The position numbers were made by a program, and so were the translations under genes. From DATGLG01 sp035294245 (GTDB taxonomy: Bacteria > Pseudomonadota > Alphaproteobacteria > JACZXZ01), in assembly GCA_035294245.1 (NCBI GenBank), contig DATGLG010000047.1, positions 1 to 64,000 of the forward strand: 64,000 nucleotides of DNA, read 5' to 3'. The notes below the pieces were generated by a model. It had not been told where the DNA came from. It was given only the letters and a program-made list of their open reading frames with translations, and did no database searches. This document shows, one piece after another, positions 26,154-34,807 of this stretch (positions are counted from its first letter, which is position 1; each line of letters opens with the position of its first letter).

Positions 26154-27017
26154 ATGTCGCGCATCGCCTATGTCAACGGAGCCTATGTTCCGCATCGAGA
26201 CGCCGCCGTCCATATCGAGGATCGGGGCTATCAGTTCGCCGACGGCGTCTACGAGGTCATCGCGGTCCAGGGCGGCCGGCTGGTCGACGAAAGGCCTCAT
26301 TTGGACCGGCTCGACCGCTCGCTTGCGGAATTGAGGATCCGGCCACCGATGAGCCGTGAGGTTCTGCGCGGCGTCATGCGGGAAGTGCTGAGGCGCAACT
26401 ATATCGCAGATGGCAGCATCTATATCCAGATGACGCGCGGCGTCGCTCCGCGCGACCATGCCTTTCCAGCGAAGGCGGCGACGTCGGTCGTGATGACGGC
26501 TAAGCGCGCGCGCGTTCAGCCGACGCAAATGGTCGAGGACGGGATACGCGTCGTCACGGTGCCGGATATCCGCTGGGGCCGCTGCGATATCAAGACGGTG
26601 AGCCTGCTTCCGAATGTCCTGGCCAAGCAGCAGGCAAAGCAGGCGGGAGCCTATGAGGCGTGGCTCGTCGATCGCGACGGGCACGTGACGGAGGGAAGCT
26701 CGACGAATGCCTGGATCGTCACCAAGGACGGAAAGCTCGTCACCCGCGCAGCGACGCAAGCGATCCTCAATGGCATCACCCGCCAAGCGGTCATAAAATT
26801 GGCGAGGAATAACGGCCTGAAGCTCGAGGAGCGCGCCTTCAGCGTGGAGGACGCCAAGACCGCGCGCGAGGCGTTCCTGACCAGCACGACGTCTCACGTC
26901 CTGGCGGTGACGCAAATCGACGACACGGTCATCGGCAACGGTAAGGCCGGCTCCTTCGCCCTCAAGCTCCGCGCCATCTACCTCGACTACGCCGAAGGTC
27001 CCGGAGCAAGCTCTTGA
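26154..27017 (+). CDS. dat: D-amino-acid aminotransferase family protein
   Basis: A 287-residue fold-type IV PLP enzyme. The start YVNGAYVPHRDAAVHIEDRG and FADGVYEVI are the D-alanine aminotransferase signature. The PLP lysine lies in RCDIKTVSLLPNVLAKQ, and TEGSSTNAWIV and the C-terminal FLTSTTSHVLAV are conserved. It probably interconverts D-alanine or D-glutamate with 2-oxo acids for cell-wall precursors; branched-chain activity cannot be ruled out. The ATG at 26154 follows caggaagg. It lies 45 bp after ntrX and overlaps the next gene by 4 bp. Confidence 0.85.
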   Translation: MSRIAYVNGAYVPHRDAAVHIEDRGYQFADGVYEVIAVQGGRLVDERPHLDRLDRSLAELRIRPPMSREVLRGVMREVLRRNYIADGSIYIQMTRGVAPRDHAFPAKAATSVVMTAKRARVQPTQMVEDGIRVVTVPDIRWGRCDIKTVSLLPNVLAKQQAKQAGAYEAWLVDRDGHVTEGSSTNAWIVTKDGKLVTRAATQAILNGITRQAVIKLARNNGLKLEERAFSVEDAKTAREAFLTSTTSHVLAVTQIDDTVIGNGKAGSFALKLRAIYLDYAEGPGASS

Positions 27018-27697
27018 GCGAGCCGGCCATGCCTTCGAGCGCTCCCAGCCTATTCCCTCCCAAGGCGCTGCTCTTCGATTGGGACAGCACCTTGGTTGAC
27101 AATTGGCAGAGCATCGTGCACGCGGTGAACACGACCCTCGTGGCGATGGGCCAAGCCGCCTGGACAGCCGAGGAGGCCCGCGCGAGGGTGCGCGAATCGA
27201 TGCGCGATGCCTTTCCACGGCTCTTCGGCGAGCGATGGCCCGAAGCGCGAAAAATCTTCTATGACACCTTCGCCGCCCGGCATCTCGAGCATTTGACGCC
27301 GTTGCCGGGCGCGGAGGCGATGCTGGCGGAACTGTCGGAGGCAGGGCTCTACCTTGCCATCGTCAGCAACAAAACAGGCGCCCTCTTGCGAAAAGAGGTC
27401 GCCCATCTCGGCTGGAACCGCTACTTCGGCCGAGTCGTCGGGGCGGGCGACGCCGAGCGAGACAAGCCCGATCCGGCTCCCGTCGCGCTCGCCCTGGCGG
27501 GCAGCGAAACCCCTCCGGGACCCGTCGTATGGTTGGTGGGCGACACGGCGCTCGATATGGCCTGCGCCATAAGCGCCGGTTGCGTGCCCGTGCTCATCGC
27601 CGGTAATGGACTGGAATACGACGATTTTTCCGCGTGGCCACCGAGTTGCACGGTTTCCGATTGCGCGGCCCTCGCGGCCCTTGTCCGCCGATTTTGA
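27014..27697 (+). CDS. HAD-family phosphatase (phosphoglycolate phosphatase-like)
   Basis: A 227-residue haloacid-dehalogenase hydrolase. The nucleophile motif is LFDWDSTLVDNW (DxD), motif II is in AIVSNKTGA, and motif III/IV are DKPDPAPV and VGDTALDMACA. The cap lies between motifs I and II, as in Gph-type phosphatases. The TTG start at 27014 has ggag eight bases upstream and overlaps the dat stop; an ATG at 27029 is the alternative. Substrate not determinable. Confidence 0.82.
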   Translation: MSEPAMPSSAPSLFPPKALLFDWDSTLVDNWQSIVHAVNTTLVAMGQAAWTAEEARARVRESMRDAFPRLFGERWPEARKIFYDTFAARHLEHLTPLPGAEAMLAELSEAGLYLAIVSNKTGALLRKEVAHLGWNRYFGRVVGAGDAERDKPDPAPVALALAGSETPPGPVVWLVGDTALDMACAISAGCVPVLIAGNGLEYDDFSAWPPSCTVSDCAALAALVRRF

Positions 27698-27774
27698 GAA
27701 ACCATATTAACGTGATGGCGCATGACCTCTTCGGTCGATCGGCGCCCCCGAAACGAAAAAGAGGGGATCAACCC

Positions 27775-28026
27775 ATGTCCTCCGAAAAATCCCAGAACTT
27801 GCAAGACGTATTTCTTAACCACATCCGCAAAAACAAGACGCCGGTCACGATCTTCCTCGTCAATGGGGTAAAGTTGCAGGGAATTGTCACGTGGTTCGAC
27901 AATTTCTCGGTACTGCTGCGGCGAGATCACCATTCGCAGCTTGTTTACAAGCACGCGATATCGACGGTAATGCCGACGGGCCCGATCCAGCTCTTCGAGC
28001 AGGACAAGGAGGCCGTCGAGGCCTGA
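27775..28026 (+). CDS. hfq: RNA chaperone Hfq
   Basis: An 83-residue Sm-like protein. Sm1 motif: QDVFLNHIRKNKTPVTIFLV then NGVKLQGIVTWFDNFSVLL. Sm2 motif: LVYKHAISTVMP. It assembles as a ring hexamer and pairs small RNAs with mRNAs. The C-terminal tail is short, as in other Alphaproteobacteria. The ATG at 27775 has gagggg upstream. hflX follows directly, the conserved hfq-hflX pair. Confidence 0.97.
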   Translation: MSSEKSQNLQDVFLNHIRKNKTPVTIFLVNGVKLQGIVTWFDNFSVLLRRDHHSQLVYKHAISTVMPTGPIQLFEQDKEAVEA

Positions 28027-28027
28027 A

Positions 28028-29389
28028 TTGCGGGTAGCGGAGCAAAATAGGCACTCTTCGGAGGGGAACGGCGATGGGCGCGGCTCGACGGGCCGCGCTC
28101 TCGTGCTTCATCCTGCCATGAGGGGCCAAAAGGATGCCGGCCGCTCGCCCGAAGCGCGGCTCGCCGAGGCGGTCGGGCTGGCAACGGCGATCTTGCTGGA
28201 GGTCGTTCACGCGGAAGTGATCCGCCTGGCGGAGCGACGCCCAGGCAGCTTCTTCGGGGCCGGCACGGTGGACCGCTTGGCCGGTCTCGTCCGAGACTTG
28301 GCGGTTGGGATCGTCGTCGTGGATGGCGGGTTGAGCCCGGTCCAGCAGCGCAATTTGGAGCGCGCGCTTCACTGCAAGGTCATCGACCGCACGGCTTTGA
28401 TCCTGGAGATTTTCGGGGAGCGGGCCCGTACCCGCGAGGGACGGCTTCAGGTCGAGCTTGCGCACCTCACCTATCAGCGCAGCCGATTGGTGCGAAGCTG
28501 GACCCATCTGGAGCGGCAACGCGGCGGCTTCGGATTCCTGGGCGGGCCGGGCGAAAGCCAGATCGAAATCGACCGGCGCCTGATCGGCGAGCGCATCACC
28601 AAGCTCAAGCGAGAATTGGAAAGCGTGGTTCGGACACGGGAATTGCACCGAAACGCGCGCCGGCGCGTCCCCTACCCGGTGGTCGCACTCGTCGGCTACA
28701 CCAATGCCGGGAAGTCGACGCTCTTCAATCGGCTCACGAACGCCGCTGTCTTTGCCGAGAATCTGTTGTTCGCGACGCTCGATCCGACGATGCGCTCCGT
28801 CAAGCTGCCCTCGGGCCGGGAGATCATCCTTTCGGATACCGTCGGCTTCATTTCCGATCTCCCGACCCAGCTCGTGGCGGCGTTCCGCGCCACGCTCGAG
28901 GAGGTGCTGGAAGCGGATATCGTCGTCCATGTTCGAGATATCTCGCATCCCGATACGGAAGCCCAGAGGGACGACGTCAATCGCGTCCTCCAAGAGCTCG
29001 GATTGGGAGAGCTCATCGATGCGGGGCTGATCGAGTTCCTCAACAAGATCGATCTTCTTCCGGAATACGAGAGGATTGCCCTTCGCGAATCGGCCGCCCG
29101 AAGCAATCATGCCCTCGTCGCGGCGTCGGCGGTAACCGGGGAGGGGGTCGAGGCTCTGCAAGCCGCTCTCGATGAGCGGCTTTCCGAGAGTCGGGATATC
29201 GTTCAAGTCTCCATCTCGCTCTCGGACGGCGCGACGCTCGCTTGGCTCTACCGGCGCGGCGAGGTCTTGCAGCGCGAGGACGACGACAGTCATGCCCATA
29301 TGCGCGTGAGGCTCGAGCCCGCCGATTTGGCCCGCCTCGCGCATCGGGGTGTGACGCCGTCCAAGCGCTCGCTCTTCGTGACGGGATAG
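28028..29389 (+). CDS. hflX: GTPase HflX
   Basis: A 453-residue translational GTPase that splits or rescues stalled ribosomes. The N-terminal HflX domain includes GSFFGAGTVDRLA, followed by the glycine-rich linker RGGFGFLGGPGESQIEIDRR. The G domain has G1 GYTNAGKSTLFNRLT, G3 LSDTVGFISDLP and G4 LNKIDLL. No ATG precedes the conserved start region GRALVLHP in frame; the TTG at 28028, two bases after the hfq stop, is the best start. Confidence 0.93.
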   Translation: MRVAEQNRHSSEGNGDGRGSTGRALVLHPAMRGQKDAGRSPEARLAEAVGLATAILLEVVHAEVIRLAERRPGSFFGAGTVDRLAGLVRDLAVGIVVVDGGLSPVQQRNLERALHCKVIDRTALILEIFGERARTREGRLQVELAHLTYQRSRLVRSWTHLERQRGGFGFLGGPGESQIEIDRRLIGERITKLKRELESVVRTRELHRNARRRVPYPVVALVGYTNAGKSTLFNRLTNAAVFAENLLFATLDPTMRSVKLPSGREIILSDTVGFISDLPTQLVAAFRATLEEVLEADIVVHVRDISHPDTEAQRDDVNRVLQELGLGELIDAGLIEFLNKIDLLPEYERIALRESAARSNHALVAASAVTGEGVEALQAALDERLSESRDIVQVSISLSDGATLAWLYRRGEVLQREDDDSHAHMRVRLEPADLARLAHRGVTPSKRSLFVTG

Positions 29390-29417
29390 CAGGGCAATTG
29401 TCGGGGAATCGTTTTCC

Positions 29418-30230
29418 ATGACGGCCGCCGTCGAGCCCGGGCGGGTCGCTGCAATCATTCGCGAAACAGCCGAAGCCGAGATACTGCCTCGTTTCCGCAA
29501 GATCACCGCCGCCGACATTACGCCCAAGGGCTCCCACGGCGACTTCGCCACAGCCGCGGATTTCGCCGCGGAGAAGGCGTTGACCGAGCGCCTCACGGCT
29601 CTGCTGCCGGGTTCGCGGGCGGTCGGCGAGGAGGGCTGCGAAAAGCATCCAGAGCTTCTCGACAGCATCGCCGACGACGTCTTCACCTGGATCATCGACC
29701 CCCTCGACGGGACGCATAATTTCGCCAAGGGAATCCCCCAATTCGCCGTCATCGTGGCGCTCGCGCGGGGCGGCGAGACGGTTGCCGCGTGGATCCATGA
29801 TCCCCTGTCGAATGCGACCGTGGCAGCCGAGCGCGGCGCCGGCGCCTGGGAGGATGGCCGCCGGCTCGGCGTCGCGACGGCTGGGTCGTTTTGGGAGATG
29901 CAAGGTGCTCTTTACGTCAAGGCCGGTCGGCCCGGCGTCGTGAAAGAGCTCGACGCCATCAGGCGGCGCTTCGCCAACATCGTCAATTATCGTTGCGCGG
30001 GCCATGATTATCTCGGCTTGGCCCGCGGCCGGACCCATTTCGCGCTGTTCAGCCGCCTTATGCCGTGGGACCATGCCGCGGGCGCCCTGATCCACGGCGA
30101 AGCGGGCGGCTACAACAAATGCTGGGACGGCCACCCATATCGGCCCACCCGGCGCGGCGGTGGCATATTGCTCGCGCCCGACGCGGCGACATGGAGCGCC
30201 ATCGCCGCGCTCGTGCTCGCGCCGCTCTGA
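29418..30230 (+). CDS. Inositol monophosphatase family protein
   Basis: A 270-residue Mg-dependent, lithium-type phosphatase. Metal and substrate motifs: VGEEG (first metal ligand), WIIDPLDGTHNFAKGIP and the C-terminal MPWDHAAGALIHGEAGG. Family members hydrolyse inositol-1-phosphate, histidinol phosphate, fructose 1,6-bisphosphate or PAP; the substrate here cannot be set. It follows hflX by 28 bp and is convergent with the SDR gene. Confidence 0.85.
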   Translation: MTAAVEPGRVAAIIRETAEAEILPRFRKITAADITPKGSHGDFATAADFAAEKALTERLTALLPGSRAVGEEGCEKHPELLDSIADDVFTWIIDPLDGTHNFAKGIPQFAVIVALARGGETVAAWIHDPLSNATVAAERGAGAWEDGRRLGVATAGSFWEMQGALYVKAGRPGVVKELDAIRRRFANIVNYRCAGHDYLGLARGRTHFALFSRLMPWDHAAGALIHGEAGGYNKCWDGHPYRPTRRGGGILLAPDAATWSAIAALVLAPL

Positions 30231-30242
30231 CGCTTAGCCGGC

Positions 30243-31016
30243 CTACTCCTGCTGCCGGGCAACGGCAAAGGCATTGAAGGCCTGGGCGACGGGCATCAGC
30301 TCGATTGTGTTGATATTGAGGTGGGCCGGCCGCGATACGCACCAGTGAATCACGTCGGCGATATCGTCCGCCGTCATCGGCTGCATTCCGGCGTAGGTCT
30401 GCGCGGCTTTCGTCCGATCGCCCTTGAAACGCACCTGGGCGAATTCCGTTTCGACCATGCCCGGCTCGATGCAGGTGACGCGGACATTCGTGCCCAGGAG
30501 ATCGGAGCGAAGGGCGAGTGAGAACTGGTGCACGAAGGCCTTCGTGCCGCCATAGACGTTGCCGCCCGGGTAGGGATAGGTGCCGGCGACGGAGCCGAGA
30601 TTGACGATATGCCCACGGTTCCGCTCGACCATGCCGGGCAAGACCGCTCGGGTGCAGCAGATAAGGCCCTTGATGTTCGTGTCGACCATGGCCTCCCAGT
30701 CGTCGAGGGCGACGCGATGGGCCGGCTCAAGGCCAAGCGCCAGCCCGGCGTTATTGACCAGAACGTCGATCTCGCCAAATTCCGATGGCAGAGTCTCGAT
30801 CATGCGCTCGACCGCGCGACGATCGCGCATATCGAGCGCGAGCGTATGGACTTTGACATCCTTGCCTGCGGCTTCCAGCCGCCGCTTCGTCTCGTCGAGC
30901 CGCTCGGCGCGGCGGCCGGTGAGCACCAGGTGCGCCCCTGGTGCCACGAAGCGCCGGGCGCAGGCGGCGCCGATCCCCGCAGTTGCTCCAGTGATCAAGA
31001 CAGTGAATGCAGTCAT
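30243..31016 (-). CDS. Short-chain dehydrogenase (YdfG/serine 3-dehydrogenase-like)
   Basis: A 257-residue classical SDR. Cofactor motif TGATAGIGAA with GRRAERLDE just after it indicates NADP(H) preference. NNAGLALGLEPA, the catalytic Ser in NLGSVAGTYPYPGG and YGGTKAFVHQFS (YxxxK) are present. The GLEPA sequence and CIEPGMVETEF match the YdfG 3-hydroxy acid dehydrogenase branch (L-serine, 3-hydroxypropionate). The ATG at 31016 has ggag upstream; GTG at 31019 is possible. Divided from mazG by 24 bp on the same strand, probably cotranscribed. Confidence 0.85.
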   Translation of the reverse strand: MTAFTVLITGATAGIGAACARRFVAPGAHLVLTGRRAERLDETKRRLEAAGKDVKVHTLALDMRDRRAVERMIETLPSEFGEIDVLVNNAGLALGLEPAHRVALDDWEAMVDTNIKGLICCTRAVLPGMVERNRGHIVNLGSVAGTYPYPGGNVYGGTKAFVHQFSLALRSDLLGTNVRVTCIEPGMVETEFAQVRFKGDRTKAAQTYAGMQPMTADDIADVIHWCVSRPAHLNINTIELMPVAQAFNAFAVARQQE

Positions 31017-31040
31017 CACATACTCCGCAACGGAAATGGC

Positions 31041-31853
31041 TCAGCTCGTCTTCTCCTCGCGCTTCGCTTCCTCCCACAGCGCATCCATTTCGGCAAGCGT
31101 CGAATCCGCGGGAGTCCGCCCCCGCTCCGCGAGCAGCGCCTCGACCCGGCGAAAGCGGCGCTCGAACTTGCCGTTGGCCTGACGCAAGACCGCTTCAGGG
31201 TCGAATTCCAACCGTCGCACCAGATTGACCATCGCGAAGAGGATGTCGCCCAGCTCGTCGGCCACGCGGTCTTTGGTCGCGTTTGCGGCGAGCGCCTCGC
31301 TCAGCTCACCGATCTCCTCCTTGATCTTGTCGAAGATCGGTGCGATCTCCGGCCAGTCGAAGCCGACACGCGCGGCGCGCGCTTGCAATTTTAAGGCGCG
31401 CGTCAGCGCCGGCAGGGCGATGGCAACGCCGTCGAGCGCGCTTCGTGACGCCGTCCCTTTTTCCGTCGCCTGAGATAATCTTTCGGCTGCCTTGTGATTC
31501 TCCCAAGCGACGCTTTGATCCGCTGCGGTTCGAACCCGCTCATCGCCGAAAACGTGAGGGTGGCGGCGGATCATCTTGTCGGCGATTGCCTGCGCCACCT
31601 CATCGAAATTGAAAGCGCCGGCTTCCTCGGCCATCCGCGCATGGAACACGACTTGAAGCAGGAGATCGCCCAGCTCGTCGCGCAGATCGGCCATATCCTC
31701 TCGGGAGATCGCGTCTGCGACTTCATAGGCCTCCTCGATCGTGTAGGGCGCAATCGTCGCGAAGCTCTGCTGCAAATCCCAGGGGCATCCACCCTCGGGA
31801 TCGCGCAGGCGCGCCATGATTTCCAGAAGCCGGTCGATGTTGCGCTGGGTCAT
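31041..31853 (-). CDS. mazG: Nucleoside triphosphate pyrophosphohydrolase MazG
   Basis: A 270-residue protein with two MazG domains in tandem. N-terminal: RLRDPEGGCPWDLQQSFATI then EEAYEVADAI and DELGDLLLQVVFHA. C-terminal: FDWPEIAPIFDKIKEEIGEL and DELGDILFAMVNLVRRL. These EExxE/ExxD sets bind Mg and hydrolyse (d)NTPs to monophosphates, a house-cleaning and ppGpp-related role. The ATG at 31853 gives the usual family start (MTQRNIDRLLEIM); a longer start at 31904 is less likely. Confidence 0.92.
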   Translation of the reverse strand: MTQRNIDRLLEIMARLRDPEGGCPWDLQQSFATIAPYTIEEAYEVADAISREDMADLRDELGDLLLQVVFHARMAEEAGAFNFDEVAQAIADKMIRRHPHVFGDERVRTAADQSVAWENHKAAERLSQATEKGTASRSALDGVAIALPALTRALKLQARAARVGFDWPEIAPIFDKIKEEIGELSEALAANATKDRVADELGDILFAMVNLVRRLEFDPEAVLRQANGKFERRFRRVEALLAERGRTPADSTLAEMDALWEEAKREEKTS

Positions 31854-31904
31854 TGAGCCAAGGAGTCGGTGCGGAGGGGGAGGGTCGTCGCGCGCGAAAA
31901 TCAT

Positions 31905-32066
31905 ACAAACATAGTTAGTATATTACAAAATACAACGCATTGAGTTCGTCATAGCTCGACGATATCTTTGCACCCTATCTCGCTCCAAATATGCGCGGGG
32001 TCAAATGGCGGGTAGGCGCAGGGGGCAAAGACGGCGACATCGCCGGCGACAGCGGGGAGAGGCTTG
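31905..32066 (+). promoter_or_regulatory. AT-rich promoter region of the sulfate transporter operon
   Basis: A sharply AT-rich stretch (catagttagtatattacaaa and following bases at about 31910-31935) stands out from the GC-rich surroundings and precedes the cys operon. It contains agtatattac, similar to tgtatattat in the palindrome just beyond the operon's last gene. This may be a regulator site; no specific factor can be named. Confidence 0.45.
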
Positions 32067-33080
32067 GTGGCTCGAATGCGCGCGTGGGGGATGATTGTCG
32101 CTTTTCTCGGGCTCGCAACGCTGCCACGCTTGGCTCACGCCAACCAGGCGCTTCTCAACGTCTCCTACGATCCCACGCGAGAATTCTATCAGGACTTCAA
32201 TGCCGCCTTCGCAGCCCATTGGAAAGCCGTGAGCGGCGGCACCGTGACCATCCGAATGTCCCATGGCGGCTCAGGCGCGCAGGCGCGCGCGGTCATCGAC
32301 GGTCTCCCGGCGGACGTGGTGACTCTTGCCTTGGCTTACGATATTGACGCCATCGCGGATCGCAGCCACCTTCTTCCGAAGGACTGGCAAAAGCGTCTTC
32401 CCCACAACAGCGCGCCGTACACATCCACGATCGTCTTCCTGGTTCGCAAGGGAAACCCGAAAGGCATCCACGATTGGGACGATCTCGTGAAGCCTGGCGT
32501 CGCGGTGATCACGCCGAATCCGAAGACCTCCGGCGGCGCACGCTGGAACTTCCTCGCCGCCTGGGGCTATGCGATGCGCAAATGGGGAGATGAGAGCAAG
32601 GCCCGGGAATTCGTCACGGCGCTTTACAAGCACGTCCCGGTGCTCGATACGGGCGCCCGCGGCTCCACGACTACGTTCGTCCGTCGCGGCCTCGGCGATG
32701 TCCTGCTGGCTTGGGAAAACGAGGCCTTTCTGGCTCTCGACGAGTTCGGCGCAGGCCAGTTCGAGCTGATCGCGCCGTCTGCAAGCATCCTGGCCGAGCC
32801 GGCCGTTGCGCTCGTCGACGGAAACTCCGACAAGCACGGCACGCGAAAGGTCGCGCAAGCCTATCTCGCGTATCTCTATTCGCCCGAGGGCCAAAAGCTC
32901 GCAGCAAAGCACCATTATCGCCCGGTCTCGCCGCAGGACGTCGATGCGAAGGCCCTTGCGCGGTTTCCCAAGCTGACGCTCTTCACGATCGACGAGATGT
33001 TCGGCGGCTGGACGAAGGCGGAAGCCAAATTCTTCGCCGACGGCGCGATCTTCGACCAAATTTATACGCCAGGGCGGTAA
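32067..33080 (+). CDS. cysP: Sulfate/thiosulfate ABC transporter substrate-binding protein
   Basis: A 337-residue periplasmic binding protein. Signal peptide MRAWGMIVAFLGLATLPRLA, cleaved near AHA. Mature features of the sulfate-binding family: LLNVSYDPTREFYQDFN, MSHGGSGAQARAVIDGLPAD, ITPNPKTSGGARWNFLAAWG and LDTGARGSTTTFVRRGLGDV. The GTG at 32067 has ggag seven bases upstream; an ATG at 32076 is the alternative. First gene of cysP-cysT-cysW-cysA. sbp would be an equally valid name. Confidence 0.92.
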   Translation: MARMRAWGMIVAFLGLATLPRLAHANQALLNVSYDPTREFYQDFNAAFAAHWKAVSGGTVTIRMSHGGSGAQARAVIDGLPADVVTLALAYDIDAIADRSHLLPKDWQKRLPHNSAPYTSTIVFLVRKGNPKGIHDWDDLVKPGVAVITPNPKTSGGARWNFLAAWGYAMRKWGDESKAREFVTALYKHVPVLDTGARGSTTTFVRRGLGDVLLAWENEAFLALDEFGAGQFELIAPSASILAEPAVALVDGNSDKHGTRKVAQAYLAYLYSPEGQKLAAKHHYRPVSPQDVDAKALARFPKLTLFTIDEMFGGWTKAEAKFFADGAIFDQIYTPGR

Positions 33081-33082
33081 GC

Positions 33083-33934
33083 TTGGCATTCTTCTCCTTT
33101 TCCGCCCTCGGTCGTCGGACGAGCACGCTGCCGGGTTTCGGGTTGAGCCTCGGCTATGGCCTGCTCTATCTCGCTCTGATCGTATTGATTCCGCTTTCGG
33201 CCCTTGCAGTCCGCGCCGCCGGCATGAGCTGGGGCGGCTTCTGGCAAGCGGCTCTCGATCCCCGCGCGCTCGCAGCCTACCGCTTGAGCTTCGGCGCCTC
33301 GGCCTGCGCCGCGGCGCTCAACGGCATCTTCGGGCTGCTCGTCGCCTGGGTCGTGGTTCGCTACCGGTTTCCCGGCCGGCGACTCTTCGATGCGCTCGTC
33401 GATCTGCCCTTTGCTTTGCCGACTGCCGTTGCCGGCATCTCGCTCACGACGCTTTATGCGCAAAACGGCTGGGTCGGCGCGCAGCTTGCTCATCTCGGAA
33501 TCAAGGTCGCATTCACCCCCCTTGGCGTTTTTGTCGCCCTCGTCTTCGTCGGCTTGCCATTCGTCGTGCGCACCGTCGAGCCCGTTCTCCAGGACCTCGA
33601 GCGCGAGCTGGAGGAGGCGGCCGCCAGTCTCGGCGCCAATCGATGGCAGATTTTCCTGCGGGTGACGCTGCCGACCATATTGCCGGCGACGATAACCGGC
33701 GCGGCGCTCGCTTTCGCCCGCGGGCTCGGAGAATATGGCTCCGTCGTCTTCATCGCCGGCAATCTGCCGATGGTCTCGGAGATTGCACCCGTGCTGATCA
33801 TCATCAAGCTGGAGCAATACGATTACCGGGGTGCGACAGCGATCGCCGTGGTCATGCTGGTGGCGTCGTTCACGCTCCTGTTCTTGATCAACCTGCTGCA
33901 GCACTGGGCGCGCAGCCGCATGGGGCAGGAGTAA
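33083..33934 (+). CDS. cysT: Sulfate ABC transporter permease CysT
   Basis: A 283-residue inner-membrane permease with about six membrane segments. LPGFGLSLGYGLLYLALIVL is the family N-terminus, DLPFALPTAVAGISLTTLYA follows, and the ATPase-contact EAA loop is ELEEAAASLGANRWQIFLRV. The late motif ARGLGEYGSVVFIAGN is conserved. The start is TTG at 33083, with agggcgg upstream, two bases after the cysP stop. Confidence 0.92.
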   Translation: MAFFSFSALGRRTSTLPGFGLSLGYGLLYLALIVLIPLSALAVRAAGMSWGGFWQAALDPRALAAYRLSFGASACAAALNGIFGLLVAWVVVRYRFPGRRLFDALVDLPFALPTAVAGISLTTLYAQNGWVGAQLAHLGIKVAFTPLGVFVALVFVGLPFVVRTVEPVLQDLERELEEAAASLGANRWQIFLRVTLPTILPATITGAALAFARGLGEYGSVVFIAGNLPMVSEIAPVLIIIKLEQYDYRGATAIAVVMLVASFTLLFLINLLQHWARSRMGQE

Positions 33935-33940
33935 GTGCCG

Positions 33941-34798
33941 ATGCGATTTGCCTCGAAGGGGCATCGAAGCGCAGTCGGCGAGCCATCCTGGATGCGGTGC
34001 GCATTGATCGCGTGCGCCCTTCTGTTCCTCGGACTGTTCCTCGTACTTCCGTTGATCGTGGTCTTCGAGGAAGCGCTCCGGCGCGGCCTTCTCACGTATT
34101 TTTCCGCTATCGCTCAGCCGGACGCCGTCGCCGCGATCAAGCTCACCATCCTCGTCGCCGCCATTGCCGTGCCGCTCAATGCGAGCTTCGGCGTGGCTTC
34201 GGCTTGGGCCGTGGCGAAATTCGAGTTCCCGGGGAAGGACCTGCTTGTCACCCTGATCGAGCTGCCGCTCTCGATTTCGCCCGTCGTCTCGGGCCTGGTC
34301 TATGTCCTGGTGTTTGGCGCCCAGGGCTGGCTGGGACCATGGCTGGCGCGGCACGATGTCGAGATCATTTTCGCCGTGCCGGGCATCGTGCTTGCGACGA
34401 TCTTCGTGACCGCGCCCTATGTGGCACGGGAGCTCATCCCACTCATGCAGGCGCAGGGGACGCAGGAGGAAGAGGCGGCGCTTTCATTGGGCGCGGGGGG
34501 ATGGCAGACGTTCTTCCGAGTCACTCTGCCGAATATTCGCTGGGGCCTCCTATATGGCCTCTTGCTCTGCAATGCCCGCGCCATGGGTGAGTTCGGTGCC
34601 GTGTCCGTCGTCTCCGGGCATATTCGCGGCGTGACCAATACGATGCCGCTGCACGTCGAAATCCTCTACAACGAATATAACTTCGTCGCGGCCTTCGCCG
34701 TCGCCTCTCTGCTCGCTCTGCTGGCCCTCGCGACGCTCCTGCTCAAATCGCTATTGGAGTGGCGGTATGGCGGTGAGCTCGCCGCCGTCCGAGGATAG
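33941..34798 (+). CDS. cysW: Sulfate ABC transporter permease CysW
   Basis: A 285-residue permease paired with CysT. LFLVLPLIVVFEEALRRG at the first membrane segment, ELPLSISPVVSGLVYVLVFG, and the EAA loop EEEAALSLGAGGWQTFFRVT; NARAMGEFGAVSVVSGHIRG is diagnostic. The ATG at 33941 has aggag nine bases upstream; the GTG at 33935 is too close to that site. Confidence 0.92.
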   Translation: MRFASKGHRSAVGEPSWMRCALIACALLFLGLFLVLPLIVVFEEALRRGLLTYFSAIAQPDAVAAIKLTILVAAIAVPLNASFGVASAWAVAKFEFPGKDLLVTLIELPLSISPVVSGLVYVLVFGAQGWLGPWLARHDVEIIFAVPGIVLATIFVTAPYVARELIPLMQAQGTQEEEAALSLGAGGWQTFFRVTLPNIRWGLLYGLLLCNARAMGEFGAVSVVSGHIRGVTNTMPLHVEILYNEYNFVAAFAVASLLALLALATLLLKSLLEWRYGGELAAVRG

Positions 34799-34807
34799 GA
34801 GCGGTCG